From positions 1 to 64,000 of the forward strand of contig FOHD01000003.1 in NCBI GenBank assembly GCA_900111695.1: a stretch of 64,000 nt of DNA, in the 5' to 3' direction. Both the position numbers and the translations under genes were made by a program. Source of the stretch: Olsenella sp. KH3B4 (GTDB lineage: Bacteria > Actinomycetota > Coriobacteriia > Coriobacteriales > Atopobiaceae). The notes under the pieces were generated by a model, which saw only the letters and a program-made list of their open reading frames with translations, ran no database searches and was not told the origin of the DNA. Positions 1 to 7,940 of this stretch are shown here, in pieces. How positions within the stretch are numbered: position 1 is the stretch's first letter; each line of letters opens with the position of its first letter.

Positions 1-378
1 TGGCCGTTCAACGCGTTCGACGACTTCTTCGCTCCGCTGGCAACCACCGATGGTGACGTGGCCTTCAAGATGAACGTCGAGGACGCGGGCGACAAGTACG
101 TGGTCACCGCCGAGCTCCCTGGCGTCAAGAAGGACGAGGTCGACGTCGAGCTCAACGAGGGCAGGCTCTCCGTCAGCGTTGACAAGAAGGAGTCCGACGA
201 GGAGAAGGGCAAGAACTACCTCCACAAGGAGACCGGCGAGTGGAGCGCCACGCGTGGCGTGTACCTTAAGGACGCCGCGACCGAGGGCCTAACCGCCAAG
301 ATGGACGGCGGCGTGCTCACGGTGAACGTCCCCAAGCAGGCGGAGAAGACCAACGTCACCAAGGTCGCAATCGACTAG
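1..378 (+). CDS. Hsp20/alpha-crystallin small heat shock protein (5' end cut by window)
   Basis: The reading frame is open from base 1 and ends in TAG at 376-378, so only the start is missing. The visible 125 residues begin WPFNAFDDFF, a hydrophobic N-terminal arm typical of bacterial Hsp20. The alpha-crystallin domain follows, with the A-x-L-PGV pattern (AELPGVKKDEVDVEL) and a late GVLTVNVPK strand, a close match to the family's GVLTI.vPK. Such proteins are ATP-independent holdases that bind unfolding cytoplasmic proteins under heat or oxidative stress. A hairpin followed by TTTT sits just after the stop, so transcription probably ends here. An internal GTG at 58 is not a credible start because the conserved arm continues upstream of it. 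Confidence 0.9.
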   Translation, partial: WPFNAFDDFFAPLATTDGDVAFKMNVEDAGDKYVVTAELPGVKKDEVDVELNEGRLSVSVDKKESDEEKGKNYLHKETGEWSATRGVYLKDAATEGLTAKMDGGVLTVNVPKQAEKTNVTKVAID

Positions 379-418
379 TGGCGGCGTAGGTTTTGCCCAC
401 ATAGCGCGTAGTGCGTGG

Positions 419-450
419 CGGCGCCCCGGTTTCGGCCGGAGCGCCGTTTT
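419..450 (+). terminator. Rho-independent terminator after hsp20, between convergent genes
   Basis: The arms 419-429 and 436-446 pair over 11 bases with one mismatch around a short loop and are followed by TTTT at 447-450. It lies directly between the hsp20 stop and the nrdG stop on the other strand. The T-run supports termination of the + strand transcript. The minus strand lacks a T-run, so use in that direction is uncertain. Confidence 0.7.
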
Positions 451-999
451 CTATGCCCACGCGTGCTGAGCGAACTGGGGGTCGTCCTCCCAGATGGTGA
501 CGGAGCCCGTGGCAAGCGTTTTGGGGACGTCGATGAGACGCTGGTTGGACGAGCCGCGGAAGCGCAGCGTGATGTCGTGCAGCTCCTGCATGAAGGGTCC
601 GTCTACCAGGACGTTTAGACAGGCGAGGATGCGGTCCATGTCAGGCGAGGCATGGTCGCCATCTCCCGTGAGCTGCTCCCACGTGCGCCCGGAGTACATC
701 CAGATGTTCTTCTCGGGGTAGGCTGCGCGTACGCGCTCGAGAAAGGGCGCCAGGGCCGCGGCGTTCTCCGGTTCCGTGGGCTCGCCGCCCAGGACGGAGA
801 GCCCGTCCACGTAGGGCGCGGCAAGCGACGAGAGGATCTCCTCCTCGGTCTCCTGCGTGAAGGGCTTTCCTGCCGAGAAGCTCCAGGCTTCCTCGTTGAA
901 GCAGTTCTTGCAGTGCAGGCGGCAGCCAGAGACGAAGAGCGAGGTGCGCACGCCGGTTCCGTTCGCGATGTCGCAGTACTTGATGGTTGCGTAGTTCAT
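451..999 (-). CDS. nrdG: Anaerobic ribonucleoside-triphosphate reductase activating protein (radical SAM)
   Basis: This 182-residue protein has the radical-SAM CX3CX2C motif CRLHCKNC (Cys26, Cys30, Cys33), which binds a [4Fe-4S] cluster. It should use S-adenosylmethionine and a reduced electron donor to put the glycyl radical on NrdD. The motif order and length match NrdG (about 155-180 aa), including FNEEAW after the cluster and the later LGGEP motif. nrdD lies upstream on the same strand, but 424 bases separate the two and contain a 101-bp repeat and a long hairpin. nrdG may therefore depend on read-through or its own promoter. The start ATG has an AAGGGG-like ribosome site. Confidence 0.95.
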   Translation of the reverse strand: MNYATIKYCDIANGTGVRTSLFVSGCRLHCKNCFNEEAWSFSAGKPFTQETEEEILSSLAAPYVDGLSVLGGEPTEPENAAALAPFLERVRAAYPEKNIWMYSGRTWEQLTGDGDHASPDMDRILACLNVLVDGPFMQELHDITLRFRGSSNQRLIDVPKTLATGSVTIWEDDPQFAQHAWA

Positions 1000-1148
1000 G
1001 GGAGGACCCCTTTGCGAGAACGATGTGGGAGAACGATGCGCTAGCGGGTGGAGTGTAGCGGGACAGAGCCATGGGCAGCAATGCAGAGGCCGTCGCTGGG
1101 GCTGCGCTGGGGCTGGGGGCTGCGCCTGCGGCTGCGGGGTTCCGCTCC

Positions 1149-1249
1149 AAAACTGCGACTTAATTGCAACCTTCGTAATGGTCGCAGCCTGTCTACCTGC
1201 GGTTTCTCTCAGCGACGCACGAGGCTAACTGCAATTAAGTCGCAGTTTT
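1149..1249 (+). repeat. 101-bp element, copy 1 (20-bp terminal inverted repeats)
   Basis: The element is bounded by a 20-base arm (1149-1168, AAAACTGCGACTTAATTGCA) and its exact reverse complement (1230-1249). Between them are 27 variable bases and a 34-base core (1196-1229) that is shared with the copies at 13464-13564 and 14923-15023 except for one base. All three copies are exactly 101 bp and lie in the same orientation. Relative to copy 3, both arms changed together at one pair (A-T here, G-C there), so pairing appears to be maintained. It may be a MITE-like element or a structured RNA; no transposase gene is near. Confidence 0.85.
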
Positions 1250-1332
1250 CCGGGGGTCACGCCGGCCGGGAGACACCGGCCGAGTCGCGCCGGGTCGCGC
1301 CGGCCGCCAAGTGCGTGCCGTGGCTCAAAGAA

Positions 1333-1417
1333 GGGTCCACCCCCTCGTGGACGGCGAGTCGCGAAGCGAGCGAGCGCAATGCGCGAGCGCCGGGCATGTC
1401 CACGAGGGGGCGGACCC
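1333..1417. repeat. Long inverted repeat downstream of nrdD
   Basis: The left arm 1333-1352 (GGGTCCACCCCCTCGTGGAC) pairs with the right arm 1398-1417 with one mismatch in 20. The 45-base loop is itself rich in GCGAG/GCGC motifs that can fold. It sits just past the nrdD stop, so it could end or stabilise the nrdD message before nrdG. There is no T-run, so a simple intrinsic terminator is unlikely. No second copy was seen in the window. Confidence 0.7.
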
Positions 1418-1423
1418 CAGGGC

Positions 1424-3646
1424 TTACAGGTGCAGCACGCGATCCTTGATCTCTTCCGTGCGACCCTGGTTCCAGAACTGCGTGCCAATGTAGCCGCAGG
1501 TGCGCCTGGCCACGTTGAGCTTGGACTGGTCGCGGTTGCCGCAGTGCGGGCACTCCCACACCAGCTTGCCGTCGTCCTCCACGATCTTGATCTCGCCGTC
1601 ATAGCCGCACACCTGGCAGTAGTCGGACTTGGTGTTGAGCTCGGCGTACATGATGTTCTCGTAGATGAACTGCATGACGCGGATGACGGCCTCGAGGTTG
1701 TCCTGCATGTTGGGGACCTCGACGTAGGAGATGGCGCCGCCGGGCGAGAGGCGCTGGAACTCGCTCTCGAACTTGAGCTTGGTGAAGGCGTCGATCTTCT
1801 CGCGCACATTCACGTGGTAGGAGTTCGTGATGTAGCCGTGGTCGGTGATGCCCTTGACCACGCCGAAGCGCTTCTGCAGGCACTTGGCGAACTTGTACGT
1901 GGTGGACTCGAGCGGCGTGCCATAGAGCGAGTAGTCGATGTTCTCGGCAGCCTTCCACTCGGAGCACTTGTCGTTCATGTGCTGCATGACGGAGAGCGCG
2001 AAGGGCTTGGCCTCCTCGTCGGTGTGGCTCTTGCCGGTCATGTACTTCACGCACTCGTAGAGGCCGGCATAGCCCAGCGAGATGGTGGAGTAGCCGCCGT
2101 AGAGGAGCTTGTCGATCTTCTCGCCCTTGTCGAGACGGGCCAGCGCACCGTACTGCCAGAGGATGGGGGCAGCATCGGACAGCGTGCCGCAGAGGCGGTC
2201 GTGGCGGCAGCGCAGGGCGCGGTGGCAGAGCTCCAGGCGCTCGTCGAAGATCTTCCAGAACTTGTCCATGTCGCCGTCTGAGGAGAGTGCGACGTCGGGT
2301 AGGTTGATGGTCACGACGCCCTGGTTAAAGCGGCCGTAGTACTTGGGCTTGCCCGGCTCGTAGTTCTTGGCCTTGGCGACGTTGTCGTAGCCGTTGCCAG
2401 AGCGATCCGGCGTGAGGAAGGAACGGCAGCCCATGCAGGTGTACACGTCACCGTGGCCCTCGGTCTCACCCTTGGAGAGCTTGTACTCGCGCATCTTCTT
2501 CTCGGAGATGTAGTCGGGCACCATGCGCTTGGCGGTGCACTTGGCGGCCATCTTGGTGAGGTAGAAGTACGGATCGCCCTCGTGGATGTTGTCCTCCTCG
2601 AGCACGTAGATGAGCTTGGGGAACGCCGGGGTGATCCAGACGCCCTTCTCGTTCTTCACGCCCTGGTAGCGCTGCTTGAGCATCTCCTCGATGATGAGAG
2701 CGAGGTCGTGCTTCTCCTGCGCGCTCCGTGCCTCGTTGAGGTACATGAACACGGTGATGAACGGCGCCTGGCCATTGGTGGTCATGAGGGTGACGACCTG
2801 GTACTGGATGGTCTGGACGCCACGTGCGACCTCGTCGTGCAGGCGCTTCTCGACCATCTCGTCGATCTGCTCGGGCGAGGCCTTGTAGCCGATGGTCTCC
2901 ATCTCGGCGTAGACCGAGCGGCGAATCTTCTTGCGGGAGACGTCGACAAAGGGCGCGAGGTGCGTGAGCGAGATGGACTGGCCGCCGTACTGGCAGGAGG
3001 CCACCTGGGCGATGATCTGCGTGGCGATGTTGCAGGCGGTGGAGAAGCTGTGCGGTCGCTCGATGAGCGTGCCGGAGATGACGGTGCCGTTCTGCAGCAT
3101 GTCGTCGAGGTTGATGAGGTCGCAGTTGTGCATGTGCTGCGCGTAGTAGTCCGCGTCGTGGAAGTGGATGATGCCCTCCTCGTGCGCCTGGACAATGTCG
3201 GCGGGGAGAAGGTCGCGCATGGTGAGGTCCTTGGAGACCTCGCCGGCCATGTAGTCGCGCTGGACCGAGACGACGGTGGGGTTCTTGTTGGAGTTCTCCT
3301 GCTTGACCTCCTCGTTGTTGCACTCGATGAGGGCGAGGATCTTGTCGTCCGTCGTGTTCTTCTGGCGCTTCTGGTTCTGGACGTAGCGGTAGATGATGTA
3401 CTTGCGTGCCACGGAGAAGTGATCGAGGGCCATGAGCTGGTCCTCGACGAGGTCCTGGACCTCCTCGACGGTGACCGTGTGGCCGGACTCCATGCACTCG
3501 TCGGTCACGTTGAGCGAAGCGAAGCGAATCTCGCGCTCGGTGAGGCGCTCGTCCTCGGGCACCTCCATGTTTGCCTTGCGGATGGCGTTCTCGATCTTTG
3601 CGACGTCGAACGTGACCTCGGAACCGTTGCGCTTGATGATCTTCAT
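1424..3646 (-). CDS. nrdD: Anaerobic (class III) ribonucleoside-triphosphate reductase
   Basis: The 740-residue enzyme makes dNTPs from NTPs without oxygen, using a glycyl radical. The N-terminus is an ATP-cone (KRNGSEVTFDVAKIENAIRKA), the allosteric nucleotide-binding domain. The C-terminus carries a zinc site with two CxxC pairs (CQVC near 677, CPHC near 699) and the radical motif RRTCGYIG, with Gly718 as the expected radical position. I place the start at ATG 3646 because it follows GAGGGAG and gives MKIIKRNG; the frame is open further upstream, but that extension has no family resemblance. NrdG, its activase, is encoded downstream. A likely NrdR-box pair lies about 125-170 bases upstream. 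Confidence 0.96.
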   Translation of the reverse strand: MKIIKRNGSEVTFDVAKIENAIRKANMEVPEDERLTEREIRFASLNVTDECMESGHTVTVEEVQDLVEDQLMALDHFSVARKYIIYRYVQNQKRQKNTTDDKILALIECNNEEVKQENSNKNPTVVSVQRDYMAGEVSKDLTMRDLLPADIVQAHEEGIIHFHDADYYAQHMHNCDLINLDDMLQNGTVISGTLIERPHSFSTACNIATQIIAQVASCQYGGQSISLTHLAPFVDVSRKKIRRSVYAEMETIGYKASPEQIDEMVEKRLHDEVARGVQTIQYQVVTLMTTNGQAPFITVFMYLNEARSAQEKHDLALIIEEMLKQRYQGVKNEKGVWITPAFPKLIYVLEEDNIHEGDPYFYLTKMAAKCTAKRMVPDYISEKKMREYKLSKGETEGHGDVYTCMGCRSFLTPDRSGNGYDNVAKAKNYEPGKPKYYGRFNQGVVTINLPDVALSSDGDMDKFWKIFDERLELCHRALRCRHDRLCGTLSDAAPILWQYGALARLDKGEKIDKLLYGGYSTISLGYAGLYECVKYMTGKSHTDEEAKPFALSVMQHMNDKCSEWKAAENIDYSLYGTPLESTTYKFAKCLQKRFGVVKGITDHGYITNSYHVNVREKIDAFTKLKFESEFQRLSPGGAISYVEVPNMQDNLEAVIRVMQFIYENIMYAELNTKSDYCQVCGYDGEIKIVEDDGKLVWECPHCGNRDQSKLNVARRTCGYIGTQFWNQGRTEEIKDRVLHL

Positions 3647-4154
3647 GTGCTCACTCCCTCTTGAACGGTGCCTGCAGAAGACGGAAAACGTGCAACTGTT
3701 GGCATCGCGTCTGGCTTGTCTCACTATGCGCTGCTGTGGGCGCAGTGTTGCGGCGCTGTCTACTATGACACAACATCTTGTGCCCATGACGCGAGATAAA
3801 TACCGGATATTGTCTCGCGATATTTCACATTGCGTTGGAAGATTGCAGAGTCATCGCAGGTGAGAAAAGAGCGGAAGTTCAAACATTTAAGATAACGGTG
3901 CCACTTATCGCTCTGGTTTTCGGTGAACGGTGAAGGGGCCCTTGGGGGCTCGCGGGCCACACCACCCCAACGCCTGGGGCGGTTGTGGTGGCGTCCCGAG
4001 GACGCCAATGCTGCCGCTGGCCCGACCATGAGCCGCCGTCGGCCGCGCCCAATGTAACAATCGAGCGCGTCATTGCCCCAGGGCATGTTCTGCGGCCCGT
4101 CTGTGGTCTACAGTCCCATGCGTACGTTACGCCTGCATCCGGGGAGGGGTGCGC
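3647..4154. other. Divergent intergenic region between nrdD and the aminotransferase gene
   Basis: This 508-base stretch has no convincing gene. It holds the nrdD promoter region with the NrdR-like boxes (3768-3815) and an inverted repeat, GCGAGA at 3791 with TCTCGC at 3813, around the second box. There is also a perfect 8-bp hairpin, TGGCGTCC-CGA-GGACGCCA (3989-4007), without a T-run. The part from about 3930 to 4080 is GC-rich. No riboswitch was recognised. Confidence 0.6.
3768..3815 (-). promoter_or_regulatory. Probable NrdR-box pair upstream of nrdD
   Basis: Box 1 (3768-3783, ACACAACATCTTGTGC) is an imperfect palindrome close to the NrdR consensus ACACTATATATTGTGT-type. Box 2 (3800-3815, ATACCGGATATTGTCT) is weaker. 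The two start 32 bases apart, a whole number of helical turns, as usual for NrdR operators. NrdR is the ATP/dATP-sensing repressor of ribonucleotide reductase genes; its own gene is not in this window. The assignment is inferred from the pattern and from the target gene. Confidence 0.55.
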
Positions 4155-5315
4155 ATGCAGTTCTCAAAGAGGCTCGACCTGTTTGGCGACGAGGTCTTTG
4201 CCGCGTTAAACGCCAAGCGTCGCGAGCTTGAGGCACAGGGTCGCGAAGTGTTTGATCTCTCGGTTGGCACGCCGGACTTCGAGCCGCCGCACCATGTCAT
4301 TGAGGCGCTTAGGAAGAGCGCCGCAGACCCTGCCAACTGGAAGTATGCCCTGCACGACAAGGACGAGCTGCTCCAGGCGGTCTGCGACTACTACCGCACG
4401 CGCTTTGGCGTGGAGGGCATCACGCCTTCGATGGTTATGAGCTGCCGCGGGACGCAGGAGGGCATGGGGCACGTGTGCGCGGCGCTGGCAGACCCCGGCG
4501 ACGTGGCCCTCATCCCCGACCCCTGCTACCCGGTCTTTGCCACCGGCACGCTCTTAGCGGGAGCAAAGCCCTGGTATTACCCCCTTACCGCCGAGCATGA
4601 CTTTCTCCCGTGGGTGGAGGGCATTCCCGAAGACGTTGCGGACGCCGCCCGCTACATGGTGGTCTCGCTTCCCGCGAACCCGGTTGGCTCCGTGGGGACG
4701 CCCGAGGTGTACGAGCAGATCGTCGCCTTTGCGAAGACCCACGACATCGTTGTCATCCACGACAACGCCTACTCCGACATCATCTTCGATGGCCCTGCCG
4801 GCGGAAGCTTCCTCGACTATCCCGGCGCGCTCGACGTGGGCGTGGAGTTCCTCTCGCTCTCCAAGTCCTTCAACGTGACTGGCGCGCGCCTCTCGTTTTT
4901 GGTGGGACGCGAGGACATCGTGGCCGCAACGCGCAAGCTCCGCAGCCAGGTGGACTTTGGCATGTTCCTACCCGAGCAGGACGCGGCCATTGCCGCGCTC
5001 ACCGGTCCGCGCGACTCGGTGGAACGACAGCGCCTGCTCTATCAGGAGCGCCGGGACGCGCTCTGCGACGGCCTGGAGGCCGTTGGATGGGAGCGCCCCA
5101 ACGCGCACGGTTCGATGTTCGTGTGGGCGCGCATCCCGCACGGCCGCATGGACTCGCACGCGTTTGCGCTCGAGCTTATGGAGAAGGCCGGAGTCATAGT
5201 GACGCCTGGCGCAAGCTTTGGGCCCTCGGGGGAGGGCTACGTGCGCTTTGCCCTGGTCATGCCGCCTGAGCGCCTGCGCGAGGCATGCCGGAGGATTGGC
5301 GAGTCCGGGATCTAG
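4155..5315 (+). CDS. PLP-dependent class I/II aminotransferase
   Basis: This 386-residue cytoplasmic fold-type I aminotransferase has the early LSVGTPDFEPP motif and the GTQEGMGH cofactor loop. It also has the N-x-x-Y/D region (HDNAYSDIIFD) and the PLP lysine in LSLSKSFNVTGAR (Lys237). The overall pattern resembles LL-diaminopimelate, alanine and aspartate aminotransferases, but I cannot fix the substrate from sequence. I chose ATG 4155, about 7 bases after GGGGAGGGG; a GTG two codons earlier is too close to that site. It stands alone on the + strand, with a nitroreductase gene about 100 bases downstream. Confidence 0.88.
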   Translation: MQFSKRLDLFGDEVFAALNAKRRELEAQGREVFDLSVGTPDFEPPHHVIEALRKSAADPANWKYALHDKDELLQAVCDYYRTRFGVEGITPSMVMSCRGTQEGMGHVCAALADPGDVALIPDPCYPVFATGTLLAGAKPWYYPLTAEHDFLPWVEGIPEDVADAARYMVVSLPANPVGSVGTPEVYEQIVAFAKTHDIVVIHDNAYSDIIFDGPAGGSFLDYPGALDVGVEFLSLSKSFNVTGARLSFLVGREDIVAATRKLRSQVDFGMFLPEQDAAIAALTGPRDSVERQRLLYQERRDALCDGLEAVGWERPNAHGSMFVWARIPHGRMDSHAFALELMEKAGVIVTPGASFGPSGEGYVRFALVMPPERLREACRRIGESGI

Positions 5316-5421
5316 CGGTGCCGCGTTTGGGGACGCGTGGACGGGACCTGAGGCGCGTTGTCGCTACCGGGGAACGGCTCCGGTAGGTGTCAGCCGGGCA
5401 TGCCCGGCAGGGGGTGGTGAG

Positions 5422-6006
5422 ATGAACTCGAAGAACTTCCAGGACTTGGTGCGATCGTCTCGCACGTACAGGCGGTTCGCCGAGGACGAGCCGCTGAGCT
5501 ACGGGGACCTTGCAGCGCTGGTGAACGCCGCGCGCTTTGCGCCCTCGGGCAACAACATGCAGGTCCTGCGCTTCCACATTGTCGTTGATCCTGCGGAGCG
5601 CTCGGCGGTCTTCTCGCGCCTGCACTGGGCTGCGCTGCTGCGCGACTGGAGCGGCCCCGTCGCAGGCGAGCGACCCACGGGCTACATTGCCGTATGCGCG
5701 CCCACCGCCCTTGCCGCCAACCCCGTTCGCCTTATCGACACGGGCATCGCGGCGCAGACCATCGCCCTGGCCGCCGCATCGCGCGGCCTTGGCTGCTGCA
5801 TGCTCAAGAGCTTTGATGCCGACGTGAGCGACGTCATGGGCGTTTCGGCCGAGGGCTATGTCGCCGAGCTGGTGCTTGCCCTGGGCGAGCGCGGGGAGCG
5901 CGTTGTGCTGGAGACGAGCGAGACCGAGCACGGGCTGGCGTACTGGCGCGATGACGAGGGCACGCATCACGTGCCAAAGCTCGCGCTGGAGGACCTTCTC
6001 GTCTAG
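5422..6006 (+). CDS. Nitroreductase family flavoprotein
   Basis: A 194-residue FMN-dependent nitroreductase-fold protein. The N-terminus SSRTYRRFAEDEPLSYGDLAALVNAARFAPSGNNMQ splits into the family's S-R-R-x-F phosphate-binding loop and the APSGNNMQ flavin loop. The GLGCC-M-L segment near residue 125 is the usual second FMN contact. Such enzymes reduce nitro groups, quinones or related acceptors with NAD(P)H; the substrate here is unknown. The ATG at 5422 follows GGGGTGGTGAG. The C-terminus ends just before a palindromic repeat that separates it from a convergent gene. Confidence 0.88.
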   Translation: MNSKNFQDLVRSSRTYRRFAEDEPLSYGDLAALVNAARFAPSGNNMQVLRFHIVVDPAERSAVFSRLHWAALLRDWSGPVAGERPTGYIAVCAPTALAANPVRLIDTGIAAQTIALAAASRGLGCCMLKSFDADVSDVMGVSAEGYVAELVLALGERGERVVLETSETEHGLAYWRDDEGTHHVPKLALEDLLV

Positions 6007-6016
6007 GGGGCACTTG

Positions 6017-6072
6017 CGTACGGGATTGCTGCGGTAACGGCCCCTGTGGCGCCAAATCGGCGTCACAGCGGG
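6017..6072. repeat. Palindromic repeat family B, copy 1 (between convergent genes)
   Basis: The element starts with CGTACG (6017-6022) and contains an imperfect palindrome built on CCCCTGTGGCGCCAAAT (6041-6072). The reverse complement of 32375-32441 shares the CGTACGG lead, the GCTGCGG stretch and the CCCCTGTGGCGCCAAAT arm. Both copies lie between the 3' ends of converging genes, a typical place for REP-like repeats that end or protect transcripts. Confidence 0.75.
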
Positions 6073-6080
6073 CGCGTCCG

Positions 6081-7877
6081 TTACTTCTCGCCGTTGCGCT
6101 TGCCCAACGCATCAAGGCCGATAAGGGCCGCGCCGATGGCGCCGCACAGCTGCGAGTCCGCGTGCGTGGCAACCGGCGCCTTGAGCACCTCGGACAGCGC
6201 GCGCACGACGCCCTCGTTCTGCGCGACGCCGCCGGTCATGAGGTAGGGCGGCTCGGCTCCCACGCGGCTTGCAAGCGTGGCGGTCTTTCTCGCCACCGAG
6301 ACGTCCAGGCCGTGGATCACGTCGGGGGTGGGGGTGTTTGCCGCCACAAGCGAGACGACCTCACTCTCGGCAAACACGGTGCACATGCTCGTGATGCGCA
6401 CCTCGTGGCGCCACTCAAGGCCCCGGCGGCAGAACTCGTCGAGGTCCATCTCCAGCACGCGGGCCATGGCCTCCATGAAGCGACCGGTACCTGCGGCGCA
6501 CTTGTCGTTCATCACAAATCCCGCCACGCTGCCGTTGGCGTTCAGGTGGATGACCTTGGAGTCCTGTCCGCCGATGTCGATGACCGAGCGCGCGTCGGGC
6601 GCAAGGTAGTGGGCGCCGCGCGCGTGGCAGGTGATCTCGGTGACCGAGGAGTCCATTCCCTCGATGTTGTCACGGCCATAGCCGGTCGACACGCGCATGG
6701 CCACGTCACCCGCGGCAAGGCCGGCCTTCGAGAGCGCCTCGTCCATCGCGCGCGCCGCGGCGTCGGCCGCTCGGGCGCCGGTAGGGACGATGACCGTGGC
6801 AACGATGTCCCGGTTGGCATCCATAATGACGACGTCGGTTGAGGTGGAACCGGAGTCCACCCCCATGACGTATGTGCCCGCCTTGGCGGCGTCGAGCGAG
6901 TTGCCCGTCGTGGCCGGCGCGGGCTCCTCATGGTGAGCTGCACCGCCGCGGGCCCGCAGGGTCTCGCCAAAGGCCTCGAGCCTCGTGCGCAGCTGGCCCT
7001 CGCTCTGTGACGTGCCGTCCGTCTCAATCTTCACCATGGGAATCTCGTCCTTCTCCGCAAGGGCTCCGTATTCGAAGCCATAGTAGTCGCAGAACTTCAT
7101 CGTGTGGTAGACCACGCCCCGCTGACCGCGCTCGCCCACGAGCTCGTCTCGCTCGGCGACGTCGTCCATGCGCATGCAGGGAATCTGGCCGAGAAGTGCC
7201 GGCGCGTACCAGTCGAGGAAGGCGTCGAGGGGGTCAGCCGCGGCCATAGCTCCGGTGTTGTCGCAGCACGTGCCGCACGCCGGTCCGGCTGCCATCCGCG
7301 CAAGCTGGGGCGGGGGAGAGACCTTGAGGTGCCGACTCGTGCAGGTGGCGTTCTCCACGGGCATGCCCACGCCCTTCTCCACCTCTGCGACAAGCGATGC
7401 CGACGCGTGCGCGCCCATGAGCGTCACATGGTTGTCCGCGCGTCCCACGCCCGTCCCACAGGCGGCGCAGGCAGCCCCCACGTCGAACTGCGCGCCGCTG
7501 TACGCCGCATAGGCGTCCGCGAGCGCCCGCAAACGGCGCCGGAAGAGCGCGACCTCGGCGGGCCCGCGACGGTGCGGCAGGTCGAGCAGGTAGAGGAAGT
7601 CCATGCGGGCTGAGGCCCGTAGCACGTCGTAGACCCGACGCACCACGTCGCAGCAGGTCACAAGCACGGCCTCCCGAACGTCTGCGGCCATCATGCGCTC
7701 GATGAGTCCCTTGCCGTAGCCGCAGAGGTTGGGATGGGCCAAGGCATCCGCATACGCGAAGGAGGCCACGTCCGCCTCGGCAATGCGGGGCGTGGCGCCA
7801 AATCCCGCGAGAAGCTCGATGGGCGTGTACTTGCACGCGTAGAAGACTTCCCGATGTTCATACTGTCCAGATTGCAT
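6081..7877 (-). CDS. 2-hydroxyacyl-CoA dehydratase-like (HgdB-type) domain fused to its ATPase activator
   Basis: The 598-residue protein has two parts. Residues about 1-330 resemble one subunit of 2-hydroxyacyl-CoA dehydratases, with scattered cluster-type cysteines (LVTCCD, ACAACGTG, PACGTCCDN) and the family-typical TMKFCDYYGFEYG followed by IPMVKIETD. Residues about 345-590 are a BcrAD/BadF/HgdC activator of the ASKHA ATPase fold. That part has GVDSGSTSTDVVIMD, IDIGGQDSKVI, NDKCAAGTGRF, a second cysteine in ITSMCTVFAESEV and TGGVAQNEG. The activator dimer normally injects one electron into the dehydratase at the cost of ATP. Fusion of subunit and activator in one chain is unusual. The separate HgdB-like gene lies 63 bases upstream in the same direction. 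The substrate is unknown. Confidence 0.85.
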   Translation of the reverse strand: MQSGQYEHREVFYACKYTPIELLAGFGATPRIAEADVASFAYADALAHPNLCGYGKGLIERMMAADVREAVLVTCCDVVRRVYDVLRASARMDFLYLLDLPHRRGPAEVALFRRRLRALADAYAAYSGAQFDVGAACAACGTGVGRADNHVTLMGAHASASLVAEVEKGVGMPVENATCTSRHLKVSPPPQLARMAAGPACGTCCDNTGAMAAADPLDAFLDWYAPALLGQIPCMRMDDVAERDELVGERGQRGVVYHTMKFCDYYGFEYGALAEKDEIPMVKIETDGTSQSEGQLRTRLEAFGETLRARGGAAHHEEPAPATTGNSLDAAKAGTYVMGVDSGSTSTDVVIMDANRDIVATVIVPTGARAADAAARAMDEALSKAGLAAGDVAMRVSTGYGRDNIEGMDSSVTEITCHARGAHYLAPDARSVIDIGGQDSKVIHLNANGSVAGFVMNDKCAAGTGRFMEAMARVLEMDLDEFCRRGLEWRHEVRITSMCTVFAESEVVSLVAANTPTPDVIHGLDVSVARKTATLASRVGAEPPYLMTGGVAQNEGVVRALSEVLKAPVATHADSQLCGAIGAALIGLDALGKRNGEK

Positions 7878-7940
7878 AGGTCAAAACTCCGTTATGTTCC
7901 TTGCGCAGCCATAGGCCCTTTGCGACTCTCGTGGTCCGTC

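Larger units (their letters stand above)
1000..1423. other. nrdD-nrdG spacer: low-complexity DNA, 101-bp repeat copy 1 and long inverted repeat
   Basis: No gene is visible here. From about 1085 to 1147 the DNA is a run of GCTG/GGGGCT-type simple repeats. These are followed by repeat copy 1 (1149-1249), then GC-rich sequence, and a 20-bp inverted repeat with a 45-base loop (1333-1417). The spacer is far longer than others between operon partners in this window. Confidence 0.7.

Noticed and set aside
1196..1229. CTGAGAG in the reverse complement of the element core, as in thiamine riboswitches
   Set aside because: The other conserved parts of the TPP aptamer are missing and no thiamine genes are near.
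1379..3664. Two long plus-strand frames opposite nrdD
   Set aside because: They mirror nrdD codons, with long Val/Leu/Asp runs typical of antisense frames in GC-rich DNA.
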